From assembly GCA_905216145.1 (NCBI GenBank), contig CAJMST010000031.1, forward strand, positions 1 to 16,952: a DNA stretch of 16,952 nt, given 5' to 3'. The DNA comes from an uncultured bacterium (lineage in GTDB: Bacteria > Actinomycetota > Coriobacteriia > Coriobacteriales > Coriobacteriaceae). Below the pieces are notes generated by a model. It saw nothing but the letters and a program-made list of their open reading frames with translations. It was not told where the DNA came from and searched no databases. The position numbers and the translations under genes are program-made. Positions 5,159 to 12,965 of the stretch are shown here, in pieces; within the stretch, counting starts at the first letter, position 1, and each line of letters begins with the position of its first letter.

Positions 5159-7886
5159 GAATCTCAATCTCCTCGGCGGGCAGGGTAAAACGGAAGACGG
5201 CCCCATGGGGGTGGTTGTCGCGAACCTCGATGACGCCGCCATGCGCCTCCACGATGGAGCGGCAGAGCGACAGCCCAAGGCCGATGCTTCGGCGTGAATC
5301 CACGGGCCGCGTATCGCTTGAGGTGAAGAAGCGCTCAAAGATATGAGGCTTGTCGCAGTCTGCCACACCCGGCCCATCGTCTGCGACGTCCACCACGACG
5401 AACGCACCCTCGCGACGTGCGCTGATGGTGACAGTCGAGTCCTCGGGCGTGTATTTGAAGGCGTTCATGATGAGATTCGTAAGCACCTGCATGATGAGAT
5501 GGACGTCGATGCGTACCAGCAGGATGTCGTCAGTGTGCTCGATGGTGACGGCGCGTCCATGCGATGCTTGGGCGACATGGCTGAGGGCGGCCTCGATGAC
5601 CTCGTCGATAAGCTCGGATGTTAAGTTGAGGCGAATGGTGCCGTCCTCGACGCGTGTGATGGCGAGGAGGTTCTCCACGGTATCGATAAGCCAGAGGGAG
5701 TCGTCGTAGATGGCATCGGCAAGATCGCAGCGTTGTTCGAGGCTGAGCTTCTCGTCGCTCTTCCGAAGGATTGCCGCAGATCCGGATATAGCCGTGAGGG
5801 GTGTCCTCAAATCGTGGCCGATGGAGCGCAAAAGGTTGGCGCGCAGCTGCTCGTTTTTCGCCAAGACCGCAGCCTCTTCGCGCTCTTGCGCCGCCCGGTC
5901 GCTTTCGAGCGCCAAGGCGCATTCACCCACGATAGATAGGACGATCGAATGCTCGAAGGCTTCGATCTCGCGCCCCTCCAGGTCGATGCCGATGACACCG
6001 AATACCTTGTCGCCGGTGCGAACCGCGAGGTAGAGACAGCGCGCCTCAGGCAGGGTCCGCGTGCTTGCGCCTGCGCGCTTGTTGTTGGTGTAGGTCCAGG
6101 TTGCAACGGCGCGCTCGTAGTCGGTGAACAGCGACGCGGATCGGTTTTCGGTGCCAGCGGACTCATAGAGCGTCTTGCCGAGCGTGCCGTGTTCGGCGGT
6201 GTAGAAGACCACGTCGAGTTTTAGCAGTTTGATGAGTTGGTTCATGGCGACGCGGGCGCACTCCTCCGCGCTATGGGCTTGCTGCAAGAGCTGGTTCGTT
6301 TCGAGGAGTACGCGCGTTTTGAATGCGTTCTCGGCGGAGGTACGTGCGTTGTCGGCGATGCGCACAGTTAACTCGCCGGCGACCATAGCGGTAGCGAACA
6401 TGATGCCGAACGTGACCAGATAGCTTCGGTCATAGCTGGCGAGCGAAAACAGAGGCGTGACGAAGCAGAAGTTGTAAAGCACTACAGAGAGCACGCTCGA
6501 TACGATCGTGCAGATACGCCCCGTCGTGGTGACGGCGGTCAGCAGGGCCGTGAGGATATAGAGGGATATGATGCTGGAATCGGCAAATCCCAGATGGCGG
6601 AAAGCCGTGCCGATCGCCGTGGCGACAAGAGAGAGGGCCAGCGTGCGAAGCACGTCTCGGCTGCTGGGCGGCTGCGGGGCGAGCGCACGGCGGCGTCCTT
6701 TGGGCCGGGAGGGCGGAGTCGACTGGTCTGGAATGATGTAAATGTCGAGGTTCGGGGCGAATGTTATGAGCTGTTCTACGAGAGATTTGCGGCCGAAGAG
6801 AGCCTGACGGACGCTGCTGTGCTCGCCCGTGCGCCCCATGACGATCTTCGAAATACCCGACAGGCGCGCGAACTCGGAGATCTGAAACGCGACGTCGTCG
6901 CCATAGACGGTTTCCATATGCGCTCCGAGCTGCTCGGCTAGGGCGATATTGGCTGCAAGCTTGGCGCGCTCATCATCGCTCATGGCTTGCGTGCGCGGGC
7001 TCTCTACGAACAGGGCGACGAGCTCGCTGCGAAACGCTTTCGCCATGCGTGCGGCGGCACGGACGATGCGGGGATTGGTCGGCGCCGGGGAGACGCAGAC
7101 TAAGATACGCTCCCTGGTGTAGTAGTCACGGTTTCCCAGCACGCGTGCGGCGTCTGTGAGGCGGCCGGTGCGATCGGCGCAGCGGCGCAGCGCGATTTCT
7201 CGGAGTGCGGTGAGGTTCTCGACGGTAAAAAAATGCTGTTGCGCTCGGTCGGCTTGTGCGGGACGGTAGACGAGGCCGGCGCGAAGGCGCTCAAGTAGGT
7301 CTTCGGGCTCTATGTCGACGAGCTCGACCTGGTCGGCATCATCGAAGATACGGTCGGGGATTCGTTCGCTCACGACAACGCCGGTGATGGATGCAACCAT
7401 GTCGTTTAGGCTCTCGATATGCTGAACGTTCACGGTCGTATAGACGTCGATGCCCGCATGTAGAAGTTCCTCGACGTCTTGATAGCGTTTGTCGTGGCGA
7501 GACCCCGGTGCATTCGTATGGGCGAGCTCGTCGACGAGGATGAGCTGAGGGGCGCGTTCGATAGCCGCATCTAGATCGAACTCGTTGAGCGTAATGCCGT
7601 TGTACTCGATGAGTTTATAGGGCACGTTCTCAAGCCCTTGTGCAAGATGGGCAGTTGCCGGACGTTCGTGCGGCTCGATGTATCCCGCGACGACGTCGAC
7701 ACCTCGCCGCTTGGCGGCGTGGGCGGCTTGAAGCATCGCATAAGTTTTGCCTGTGCCAGCAGCGTAGCCAAAGAAAATCTTGAGGTGTCCCCGGCTGGTT
7801 CGAGCGTCATCGGCGACCTCGTCTTTCTCAATTGCCTTGAGGATGAGGTCTGGATTGACGCGAGTGTCCGATGCGTCGCGCTGCAT
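5151..7886 (-). CDS. kdpD: KdpD, sensor histidine kinase
   Basis: This 911-aa membrane sensor kinase has the full KdpD domain order. The N-terminal KdpD domain has Walker A GYAAGTGKT (residues 40-48) and Walker B ILVDELAHTN around D119/E120. A universal-stress-protein-like domain follows (about 260-385), then four membrane helices (about 411-510), a GAF-like domain (about 530-665), HisKA with phosphoacceptor His691 in SIGHDLRTPL, and HATPase with N-box NLIMNAFKYTP, DDGPGV and GLGLSLC. ATG 7886 was chosen because AGAAAGG lies 8 nt before it. Codons further upstream (to 7982) lack a ribosome site and read unlike KdpD. The cytoplasmic N-terminal part is the site of known c-di-AMP binding in Firmicute KdpD; that role here is inferred. 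It is transcribed divergently from kdpFABC. Confidence 0.96.
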   Translation of the reverse strand: MQRDASDTRVNPDLILKAIEKDEVADDARTSRGHLKIFFGYAAGTGKTYAMLQAAHAAKRRGVDVVAGYIEPHERPATAHLAQGLENVPYKLIEYNGITLNEFDLDAAIERAPQLILVDELAHTNAPGSRHDKRYQDVEELLHAGIDVYTTVNVQHIESLNDMVASITGVVVSERIPDRIFDDADQVELVDIEPEDLLERLRAGLVYRPAQADRAQQHFFTVENLTALREIALRRCADRTGRLTDAARVLGNRDYYTRERILVCVSPAPTNPRIVRAAARMAKAFRSELVALFVESPRTQAMSDDERAKLAANIALAEQLGAHMETVYGDDVAFQISEFARLSGISKIVMGRTGEHSSVRQALFGRKSLVEQLITFAPNLDIYIIPDQSTPPSRPKGRRRALAPQPPSSRDVLRTLALSLVATAIGTAFRHLGFADSSIISLYILTALLTAVTTTGRICTIVSSVLSVVLYNFCFVTPLFSLASYDRSYLVTFGIMFATAMVAGELTVRIADNARTSAENAFKTRVLLETNQLLQQAHSAEECARVAMNQLIKLLKLDVVFYTAEHGTLGKTLYESAGTENRSASLFTDYERAVATWTYTNNKRAGASTRTLPEARCLYLAVRTGDKVFGVIGIDLEGREIEAFEHSIVLSIVGECALALESDRAAQEREEAAVLAKNEQLRANLLRSIGHDLRTPLTAISGSAAILRKSDEKLSLEQRCDLADAIYDDSLWLIDTVENLLAITRVEDGTIRLNLTSELIDEVIEAALSHVAQASHGRAVTIEHTDDILLVRIDVHLIMQVLTNLIMNAFKYTPEDSTVTISARREGAFVVVDVADDGPGVADCDKPHIFERFFTSSDTRPVDSRRSIGLGLSLCRSIVEAHGGVIEVRDNHPHGAVFRFTLPAEEIEIHE

Positions 7887-7997
7887 AGCGTAGCCTTTCT
7901 GAAGCGTTGTCCATGCGTGCATACGCGGTGAGGACGCCGCTGTATGCTCGCGAGGTCGAGTATAGGCGCACTGCAGCAGCAATAGTGCTTTCTACCT

Positions 7998-8050
7998 GCA
8001 TCTTTACGGCATCTTAAGGTCGTGAGCCCCGGCCCTCACGCCTCTTTAAT
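7998..8050 (+). promoter_or_regulatory. Probable kdpFABC promoter with 11-bp direct repeat
   Basis: GCATCTTTACG (7998-8008) and GCATCTTAAGG (8009-8019) form an exact head-to-tail 11-bp repeat, one helical turn apart. This is the arrangement expected for a dimer of an OmpR-type regulator such as KdpE. A possible -10, TTTAAT (8045-8050), lies 25 nt downstream and no good -35 is visible, as is usual for activator-dependent promoters. A 6-bp stem (8021-8026 with 8035-8040) lies between. The assignment to KdpE is inference. Confidence 0.45.
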
Positions 8051-8056
8051 CCCTAG

Positions 8057-8096
8057 AAGCGTTTACTGTCCCCAGACGCTTGCGAGAGCAGGCGTC
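8057..8096 (+). other. Competing stem-loops in the kdpFABC leader
   Basis: GACGCTTGC (8075-8083) pairs with GCAGGCGTC (8088-8096) around a GAGA tetraloop, with one G-U pair. AAGCG at 8057-8061 can instead pair with CGCTT at 8077-8081, which would break the first stem. Both lie before the kdpF ribosome site. No match to the c-di-AMP (ydaO) riboswitch was recognised. Confidence 0.3.
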
Positions 8097-8130
8097 CGAG
8101 ACATCGGGCCGTGCGTGAAAGGGGCGGTAA

Positions 8131-8217
8131 ATGAACATCCTCATTCCCATCATCGGAGTCGTCTGCATTGGACTTCTTATCTATTACATCTACATTCTGA
8201 TGAGGAGTGATTCGTAA
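8131..8217 (+). CDS. kdpF: KdpF, small stabilising subunit
   Basis: This 28-aa peptide is almost entirely one membrane helix (residues 2-23) followed by a short polar end (MRSDS). Size, topology and position directly before kdpA match KdpF, which stabilises the KdpABC complex in the inner membrane. Sequence similarity is low, as is usual for so short a peptide. AAAGGGG at 8118-8124 precedes ATG 8131. The stop is 3 nt before the kdpA ATG, and AGGAG inside the kdpF end (8203-8207) probably serves kdpA. Confidence 0.85.
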   Translation: MNILIPIIGVVCIGLLIYYIYILMRSDS

Positions 8218-8220
8218 ACT

Positions 8221-10043
8221 ATGGACGCTGCGATTCAGTACATCTTGTACTTTGCCGTGCTCGTCGTCCTGGCCTTCCGCTCGGTCGGTTCATGGCCCAT
8301 ATCATGGATGGTGAGCATACGTTCCTGTCGCCTGTGATTGCTCCTGTGGAGCGCGGCGTCTATCGTCTGCTTCGCATCGACGCGGCAGAGCAGATGGGGT
8401 GTAGGCGCTATCTGGCGAGCGTGCTGGTCTTTTCGGGGATCGGCCTCGTGGCTCTAGTGGCACTCCAAGCGCTTCAGTCCTTCTTGCCAGGCAATCCCCA
8501 GCACCTGCCGGGTGTGTCATGGGACCTGTCGTTCAATACGGCTGTTTCCTTCATAACCAACACCAACTGGCAGTCCTATTCCGGTGAGACCACCCTGTCC
8601 TATCTTGTGCAGTTCATGGGCCTCACCGTGCAAAACTTCTTGTCCGCTGGCACCGGTATCGCGGTCATGTTCGCGCTCATCCGCGGTTTCCGTCAGGTCA
8701 AGGAGCAGGGTCTGGGTTCCTTCTGGGTCGACCTCACCCGCACCGTCCTGTATGTGCTCATCCCGCTGAACCTCGTGTTCGGCATCTGCCTGGCTGCCGG
8801 TGGCGTCATCTCCAACTTCCAGCCGGCTCAGAAGGCCGAGCTCGTAGAGCCCGTCGCTGTCCAGCCTAATGCAGACGGCGGCTGGAGCGTCATCGACGGC
8901 GCCCAGATCGAGGGCGACACGGTCAAGGTCGACGGCAAGGTTGTCGAGGGCGCGCGCGTGGTCACCGAGCAGTTCCTGCCCCAGGGTCCCGCGGCTCCTC
9001 AGGTCGCCATCAAGCAGTCCGGCACCAACGGCGGCGGCTTCTTCGGCGTGAACTCCGCTCATCCGTATGAGAACCCCAGTGCCTTCACCAACATCATCGA
9101 GATGACCAGCCTGCTGCTGATCCCGGCCGCCTGCTGCTTCACCTTCGGTATCGGCGTCAAGAACACCAAGCAGGGCAAGGCCATCTTTGCCGCCATGTTC
9201 ATCCTGCTGGTGATCTTCACCGGCATCATTGCCGTCAACGAGCATGCGGGCACCCCGCAGCTGGCCGATGGCGGAGCGGTCAATATCGAGATGACCGACG
9301 GCCAGGCCGGCGGCAACATGGAGGGCAAGGAGAGCCGTTTCGGTATCGCCTCCTCTTCTACCTGGTCCGCTTTCACGACGGCTGCTTCCAACGGCTCGGT
9401 TAACTCCATGCACGACTCCTACACTCCGCTGGGCGGTTTTATCCAGATGCTCCAGATTGCTCTGGGCGAGGTCGTCTTCGGCGGCGTGGGCTGCGGCCTG
9501 TACGGCATGATCGGCTTCGCCATCCTCACAGTGTTCATCGCCGGCCTCATGGTCGGACGCACGCCTGAGTTCCTGGGCAAGAAGATCGAGCCGGGCGAGA
9601 TGCGCTGGGCAGTTGTCCTGTGCTTGGCAACTCCGTTTGCCATTCTGGTGTGCTCGGCCATCGCCTGCATGGTGCCCGGTCTTGCCGACCAGCTCAACAA
9701 TGGTGGCGCGCACGGCTTCTCCGAGGCGCTGTATGCCTTCACCTCATGCGGCGGCAACAACGGATCGGCGTTTGCAGGCATGAACTGCAACATTCCCTGG
9801 ATCAACGTCATGCTCGGCCTCGAGATGCTGTTCGCCCGCTTCATGCCCATCATCGGTACGCTGGCTATCGCCGGCTCGCTGGCCAAGAAGGGTAAGGTCG
9901 CCGAGAGCGCCGGTACCCTGTCTACCACCAACGGCATGTTCGTATTCCTGCTCGTGTTCATCGTTCTGCTGATCGGTGCCCTGAGTTTCTTCCCGGCTCT
10001 GGCGCTTGGCCCCGTTGCCGAGTTCTTCCAGATGATTGCGTAA
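8221..10043 (+). CDS. kdpA: KdpA, potassium-translocating subunit, with a frameshift near the start
   Basis: KdpA is the channel-like K+-binding membrane subunit of the KdpFABC ATPase. Most of the protein is open from 8292 to 10043 (583 codons) with the four selectivity-filter regions intact: TNTNWQSYSGE, GTNGGGFF, TTAASNGSVNSMHDS and SCGGNNGSAFAG. The family N-terminus is encoded in another frame. ATG 8221, 3 nt after kdpF, reads 19 codons of a typical first helix ending LVVLAF, then runs to a stop at 8335-8337. The PLGRF segment expected next is in the frame of the rest of the gene from 8277. One missing base near 8275-8280, for example a C in TTCCGC, explains this. The alternative start ATG 8292 has no ribosome site and would lack helix 1. 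An extra hydrophilic loop (about 8855-8985) is longer than in E. coli. It may be a real mutation or an assembly error. Confidence 0.9.
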
Positions 10044-10059
10044 AGGAGGGCGCAGATTT

Positions 10060-12114
10060 ATGGCTATGCAAAAAGACATGATGGGCCGCGCGGTCCGCGA
10101 CTCGTTTGCCAAACTGGATCCTCGCGTCCAGATTCAAAACCCGGTCATGTTCCTGGTGTGGCTTTCCGCCGTCATGACCTCCGTCCTGGCCGTCGCTTCC
10201 ATCTTCGGTGTGCAGGACGCGGGTGTGCCCACCTACTATGTGGTCGCCATCGCGGTCATCCTGTGGCTCACCGACCTGTTCTCGAACTTCGCCGAGGCGC
10301 TTGCCGAGGGCCGCGGTAAGGCTCAGGCCGATTCCCTGCGTGCGGCCAAGAAGGATGTCGAGGCCCATCGCATCGAGTCCGTTAAGGACAAGGAACACTT
10401 CACCGTCGTTCCCGGCACCGAGCTTACGCGCGGCGACCTGGTGATCGTACGCGCCGGCGAGCAGATTCCCGGCGATGGCGACGTCATCGAGGGCGCTGCC
10501 TCCGTTGACGAGTCCGCCATCACCGGTGAGTCCGCCCCCGTGGTCCGCGAGGCCGGCGGCGACCGCTCTGCCGTTACCGGCGGTACCGCGGTGCTGTCCG
10601 ATTGGATCATCGTCAAGATCTCCAGTGAGCCCGGCCAGAGCTTCCTGGACAAGATGATCGCGATGGTCGAGGGTGCCGCGCGCAAGAAGACCCCTAACGA
10701 GATCGCTCTGGAGATCTTCCTGGTGGCCCTCTCCATCGTCTTTATCCTGGTCACGCTGGCCCTGTATTGTTACTCCTGCTTCTCGGCCGGTCTTAACGAC
10801 ATGGTCAACCCCACGGCCGTGACCACGCTCGTGGCACTGCTCGTGTGCCTGGCTCCCACTACCATCGGCGCCCTTCTGTCCGCCATCGGCATCGCCGGCA
10901 TGAGCCGTCTGAACGAGGCCAACGTGCTGGCCATGTCCGGCCGCGCCATCGAGGCCGCCGGCGACGTCGACATCCTCATGCTCGACAAGACCGGCACCAT
11001 CACCCTGGGTAACCGCCAAGCCGCCGAGTTCATCCCGGTCGATGGCGTCGATCCCGCGGAGCTGGCCGATGCCGCCCAGCTTTCCTCGCTGGCCGACGAG
11101 ACCCCCGAGGGTCGTTCCATCGTCGTGCTCGCCAAGGAGCAGTTCGGTCTGCGCGGTCGCACGCTCGAGGATAAGGGTATGGAGTTCATCCCCTTCACCG
11201 CGGCAACGCGCATGTCCGGTGTGAACTACGAGGGCAATGAGATCCGCAAGGGCGCTGCCGATTCCGTGCGCACCTATGTGGAGGCAGCTGGCGGCGTGTT
11301 CTCCCAGGAGTGCGACGAGGCCGTCGAGCGCATCGCCAAGGCCGGCGGCACCCCGCTGGTCGTGACCAAGAACTGTCGCGTGCTGGGCGTTGTGTACCTC
11401 AAGGACATCATCAAGTCCGGCGTTAAGGAGAAGTTCGCCGACCTGCGCAAGATGGGCATCAAGACCATCATGGTGACGGGCGACAACCCGCTCACCGCCG
11501 CGGCAATCGCCGCCGAGGCCGGCGTTGACGACTTCCTGGCCGAGGCCACCCCTGAAGGCAAGCTCGAGAAGATCCGCGAGTTCCAGCGTGAGGGGCACCT
11601 GGTCGCCATGACCGGTGACGGCACCAACGACGCGCCCGCTCTGGCCCAGGCCGACGTCGCCGTGGCCATGAACACGGGCACCCAGGCTGCCAAGGAGGCC
11701 GGCAACATGGTCGACCTCGACTCCAGCCCCACCAAGCTCATCGAGGTCGTGCGTATCGGCAAGCAGCTGCTCATGACCCGCGGTTCGCTCACGACCTTCT
11801 CGGTGGCCAACGACATGGCGAAGTACTTCGCTATCATCCCGGCCCTGTTCTCGCCGATCTACCCGGGCCTTGGCGCGCTCAACATCCTTGGTCTGGCAAG
11901 CCCGCTGTCCGCGGTTCTTTCGGCCATCATCTATAACGCGCTCGTTATCGTCGCGCTGATCCCGGCCGCGCTGAAGGGCGTTAAGTACCGCGAGGTCCCG
12001 TCCGGACAGCTGCTGACCCACAACCTGCTCGTGTGGGGTCTGGGCGGCATCGTTGCCCCGTTCGTATTCATCAAGCTCATCGACATGCTGCTCGCGTTCT
12101 GCGGCATTATGTAA
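10060..12114 (+). CDS. kdpB: KdpB, P-type ATPase subunit
   Basis: This 684-aa catalytic subunit of the Kdp potassium pump has all P-type landmarks. These are the actuator-domain TGES (Ser158), phosphorylation motif DKTGT with Asp309, a nucleotide-binding domain with a KGA sequence (about residue 395), the MVTGDNPLTA segment and the hinge MTGDGTNDAPALAQADV. Membrane helices lie near 35-75, 215-270 and at the C-terminus. Ser158 corresponds to E. coli KdpB Ser162, whose phosphorylation inhibits the pump. AAGGAGGG at 10043-10050 decides ATG 10060. An upstream in-frame codon at 10036 lies inside kdpA and is not used. The gap to kdpA is 16 nt, to kdpC 12 nt, so the genes form one operon. Confidence 0.98.
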   Translation: MAMQKDMMGRAVRDSFAKLDPRVQIQNPVMFLVWLSAVMTSVLAVASIFGVQDAGVPTYYVVAIAVILWLTDLFSNFAEALAEGRGKAQADSLRAAKKDVEAHRIESVKDKEHFTVVPGTELTRGDLVIVRAGEQIPGDGDVIEGAASVDESAITGESAPVVREAGGDRSAVTGGTAVLSDWIIVKISSEPGQSFLDKMIAMVEGAARKKTPNEIALEIFLVALSIVFILVTLALYCYSCFSAGLNDMVNPTAVTTLVALLVCLAPTTIGALLSAIGIAGMSRLNEANVLAMSGRAIEAAGDVDILMLDKTGTITLGNRQAAEFIPVDGVDPAELADAAQLSSLADETPEGRSIVVLAKEQFGLRGRTLEDKGMEFIPFTAATRMSGVNYEGNEIRKGAADSVRTYVEAAGGVFSQECDEAVERIAKAGGTPLVVTKNCRVLGVVYLKDIIKSGVKEKFADLRKMGIKTIMVTGDNPLTAAAIAAEAGVDDFLAEATPEGKLEKIREFQREGHLVAMTGDGTNDAPALAQADVAVAMNTGTQAAKEAGNMVDLDSSPTKLIEVVRIGKQLLMTRGSLTTFSVANDMAKYFAIIPALFSPIYPGLGALNILGLASPLSAVLSAIIYNALVIVALIPAALKGVKYREVPSGQLLTHNLLVWGLGGIVAPFVFIKLIDMLLAFCGIM

Positions 12115-12126
12115 GTGGAGGTTTGT

Positions 12127-12717
12127 ATGTTCAAAGGTGTTGCATCGCGCGCACTGGGCGTGTTCGCGCTGTTTACCGTTGTCTGCGGCCTGGGCTATAC
12201 GCTCGTCGTGACCGGCATCGCCCAGGTTGCGTTCCCGTACCAGGCGAACGGATCGCTCATTACGGTCGACGACAAGATCGTGGGCTCCGAGCTGATCGGC
12301 CAGAACTTCGAGGATGAGGACCACATGTGGGGCCGCATCCAGAACGTGACTATCGTCGAGGGGGAGGACGGTGGGCTCATGGCCTACGGCACCCCGTCCA
12401 ATTTGTCCCCGGCGAGTGAGGAGTACCGGCAGCTTGTGGACGCGCGCGTCGAGAAGATTCGCGCCTCCAACCCCGATGCCGATATGGACGCTGTGCCCGT
12501 CGACCTGGTGACGTGTTCCGGCTCAGGCCTCGACCCGGAGATCTCCCCCGATGCCGCCGAGTACCAGGTCCCGCGCCTGGCGAAGGCCACGGGCAAGAGC
12601 GAAGGCGAGGTGCGCGAGATCATCGCCCAGTGCACCAAGGGCCGTTTCCTCGGCGTCTTCGGCGAGCCCACGGTCAACGTGCTCAAGGTGAACCTTATGC
12701 TGGACGGCGCACTGTAG
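12127..12717 (+). CDS. kdpC: KdpC, potassium-transporting ATPase subunit C
   Basis: This 196-aa protein has one N-terminal membrane helix (about residues 10-32) and an extracytoplasmic domain. Family signatures are visible: VCGLGYTL in the helix, GSELIGQNF (about 57-65), and SGLDPEISPDAAEYQVPRLA (about 136-155), ending in NVLKVNLML. KdpC is needed for assembly and function of the KdpFABC pump. ATG 12127 is preceded by GTGGAGG (12115-12121). The GTG at 12115 is part of that ribosome site and is not the start. It is the last gene of kdpFABC and is followed 63 nt later by the second long hairpin, which can serve as operon terminator. Confidence 0.96.
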   Translation: MFKGVASRALGVFALFTVVCGLGYTLVVTGIAQVAFPYQANGSLITVDDKIVGSELIGQNFEDEDHMWGRIQNVTIVEGEDGGLMAYGTPSNLSPASEEYRQLVDARVEKIRASNPDADMDAVPVDLVTCSGSGLDPEISPDAAEYQVPRLAKATGKSEGEVREIIAQCTKGRFLGVFGEPTVNVLKVNLMLDGAL

Positions 12718-12762
12718 GTGAGGGAGTGGCGGATGAGGGCATGACTGACTATCTGAGCCCTC

Positions 12763-12857
12763 AATTCCACTCCGCCCATCAGTTGCGGTGGAATACGGAC
12801 TGTTTTGCCTGTCAAAAGTCTTATCTACTCCGTATTCCACCGCAACTTTTTTGTGAG
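12763..12857 (+). repeat. Long hairpin repeat, copy 2 (kdpFABC terminator)
   Basis: A perfect 19-bp stem (12781-12799 with 12829-12847) encloses a 29-nt loop and is followed by TTTTTT on the + strand. The 67-nt core is identical to copy 1 at 62 positions and lies in the same orientation. Position and T tract suit transcription termination after kdpC. The conserved loop goes beyond what termination requires. Confidence 0.88.
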
Positions 12858-12965
12858 GGTCGGGATTGAAGGTGGGGAGTGCGAGCGAGTGCGAATGCGG
12901 CGGATACTGATACGATAGGTACGTTAGCAACTGCCGCCGAGCGGCTCAAACGAAAGGAAGCCTGT

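Noticed and set aside
8057..8130. c-di-AMP (ydaO-type) riboswitch before kdpF
   Set aside because: The region is too short and the characteristic conserved segments are not recognisable. Only simple stems are present.
8265..8285. Programmed -1 frameshifting in kdpA
   Set aside because: The sequence GGCCTTCCGC is not a classical slippery heptamer, and no clear downstream pseudoknot was recognised. A base loss is the simpler reading.
9958..12324. Very long open frame on the - strand opposite kdpB and kdpC (788 codons)
   Set aside because: It is the antisense shadow of high-GC third-position codons in kdpB/kdpC. Its translation is Gly/His/Asp/Leu-rich with no domain, and similar shadows lie opposite feoB, kdpA and the flavoenzyme.
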